Part shown: in pieces, positions 63,028 to 64,000 of the stretch
How the letters are laid out: each line of letters begins with the position of its first letter
Position numbering within the stretch: position 1 is the stretch's first letter
Assembly (NCBI RefSeq): GCF_900116365.1
Contig: NZ_FPAG01000009.1
Span: forward strand, 124,001 to 188,000
Source: Zhouia amylolytica
GTDB taxonomy: Bacteria; Bacteroidota; Bacteroidia; Flavobacteriales; Flavobacteriaceae
Length of the DNA: 64,000 bases
Direction of reading: 5' to 3'
The notes under the pieces: model-generated
The model's database searches: none
Seen by the model: only the letters and a program-made list of their open reading frames with translations
Told to the model about the DNA's origin: nothing
Position numbers and translations under genes: made by a program

Positions 63028-64000
63028 TTAATCAATAATTACTTCATTATTTATTTCAGGTATTTTCTCATAACGCTCATTATTTCTAATTAGCGGGTTA
63101 TTTTGTCTCTCTTTAAGAGGAATTGGCAGTGTGTAGTTTAGATCATCTGGTAATAGGGTATAAGTTTCTGTTCCAAGTTTAGTACCATTATCTTCTATCA
63201 GAGAATAAACATGTTTAATTTCAGGCCTGTTCTTCATGCGTCTTAAATCGAACCATCTATGATGATCTTCAAAACAAAGCTCTTTTCGTCTTTCTTGCAA
63301 AACATAAGCTAATACCTCACTGGATTCACCAGGATAAACTACAGAAGATGCATCTGAATACCTGGCACTATGCAAGCTTCTAATATCATTCAATGCGTTT
63401 TCAACATCTTGTTTTTGAGCATAGGCTTCAGCACGATTCAAATAAGCTTCTGAAACTCTAAAATTGGCATAACCTAAACTAGTGTAAGTATCACGCTGAT
63501 ATTTTCTAGGCATATAGTACAGCTTCCCTGTACCGTTGTCAATTGCCGTAAAAAAGGCTTCTTTTCGAATATCATTATCATCGTAAAGATCAATCAATTC
63601 CTTATTTGCAATATACGGCTCCGTATCACCTCCAAATAATGGTCTTAATGTACTATAAGAATATAATAGTTCGCTATTGTCTTCTGTAATAAATGGAACA
63701 TTGACAGATATTCTTGACAAACTAGCCTCAGCTATAACTTTATTCGAGTAGTCGATAGCTTCATCCCATTTTTCCTGGTATAATTTAACTCTTGACATTA
63801 GCAGATTACAAGCAGCAATATTTGGGTGCCAAATACTTTTCTCTATACCACTCATTGTGATGAGTTCGATTGCACTCATAAGGTCTGCTTCAATTTGCGA
63901 ATAGCACTCATTAACCGTATTCCTGCTGTAAACCTCTTCCACCCCGATGTTATCTCTGACAGGTATTCCCAGAGCAACATCAGCACTTGAAGAATTATAA
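63028..64000 (-). CDS. RagB/SusD-family outer-membrane lipoprotein (C-terminal part)
   Basis: The frame is open to the right edge of the window, so the N-terminal signal and first part of SusD are missing. The visible ~323 residues have family features: a LGIPVRDNIGVEEVYSRNTVNECYSQIEADL segment, the TPR-like NLLMSRVKLYQEKWDEAIDYSNKVI, NFRVSEAYLNRAEAYAQ, and the end YTLPIPLKERQNNPLI. SusD proteins cap a SusC TonB-dependent channel on the cell surface and bind the incoming ligand. The SusC gene is expected beyond the window. It is the first seen gene of the locus; the next gene starts 34 bases after it. Confidence 0.93.
   Translation of the reverse strand, partial: YNSSSADVALGIPVRDNIGVEEVYSRNTVNECYSQIEADLMSAIELITMSGIEKSIWHPNIAACNLLMSRVKLYQEKWDEAIDYSNKVIAEASLSRISVNVPFITEDNSELLYSYSTLRPLFGGDTEPYIANKELIDLYDDNDIRKEAFFTAIDNGTGKLYYMPRKYQRDTYTSLGYANFRVSEAYLNRAEAYAQKQDVENALNDIRSLHSARYSDASSVVYPGESSEVLAYVLQERRKELCFEDHHRWFDLRRMKNRPEIKHVYSLIEDNGTKLGTETYTLLPDDLNYTLPIPLKERQNNPLIRNNERYEKIPEINNEVIID

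Noticed and set aside
1-64000. CRISPR arrays, insertion sequences, prophage or integron features
   Set aside because: I saw no regularly spaced repeats, transposase, integrase or phage genes.

Overview
The window comes from the chromosome of a Bacteroidota bacterium, most likely a marine member of the Flavobacteriaceae. The evidence is low GC, dense coding, many genes preceded by the Bacteroidota-type -7 element TAnnTTTG, a SusD-type lipoprotein, Bacteroidota-type lipoprotein signals, a large TonB-dependent receptor with a CarboxypepD_reg-like N-terminus, and a clade II (Sec/lipoprotein-type) nitrous oxide reductase. I see no insertion sequence, prophage, integrase, rRNA or CRISPR array. One tRNA gene, tRNA-Leu(UAG), is present.

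Layout. 0-5.4 kb: a truncated tatD, a small retropepsin-like protein, a 39-residue membrane peptide gene behind a cluster of hairpins, and sucAB (2-oxoglutarate dehydrogenase E1 and E2) on the minus strand. 5.7-12 kb: a compact nitrous oxide reduction operon, cytochrome c lipoprotein - nosZ - nosL (fused to a membrane domain) - nosD - nosF - nosY, with a candidate FNR/CRP-type dyad at its promoter and a strong terminator after it. 12.3-18.7 kb: an outer-membrane protein, a secreted amidohydrolase, galE, a sugar aminotransferase, the Kdo transferase waaA and an Ala/Glu-rich lipoprotein, so largely cell-envelope functions. 18.8-23.5 kb: a tight four-gene run of DUF3108 protein, tryptophan 2,3-dioxygenase, M23-like lipoprotein and pgi. 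23.6-35.7 kb: TonB receptor, purine nucleoside phosphorylase, MORN-like protein, aspS, ClC channel, cold-shock protein, tadA, dxs and a DUF3078 protein. 35.7-44 kb: PBP1a, tRNA-Leu and three peptidases (M20, S9/DPP4, M24). 44.4-50.3 kb: a BlaI/BlaR1-type regulatory pair whose two operators cover the two promoter elements, a lipoprotein and a heparinase II/III-type lyase. 50.4-64 kb, all minus strand: a SusD-linked locus running from SusD through two lipoproteins and an M16 peptidase, then across a terminator into three tandem thioredoxin-fold proteins and a second M16 peptidase.

The most distinctive part is this last locus. It looks like an outer-membrane and periplasmic system for importing and degrading a peptide or protein substrate: SusD (with SusC presumably beyond the window edge), a lipoprotein resembling the SusD-associated zinc-metallopeptidase family but without HExxH, two M16 proteases with intact zinc sites, and three paralogous thioredoxin proteins with long helical tails. 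Its function is inferred from context only. Other points of note are the overlap of BlaI operators with the promoter, the internal lipobox in the NosL fusion, an M23 protein with His-to-Cys in its zinc site, and -7 elements placed four bases before the start codons of tatD, tadA and dxs.
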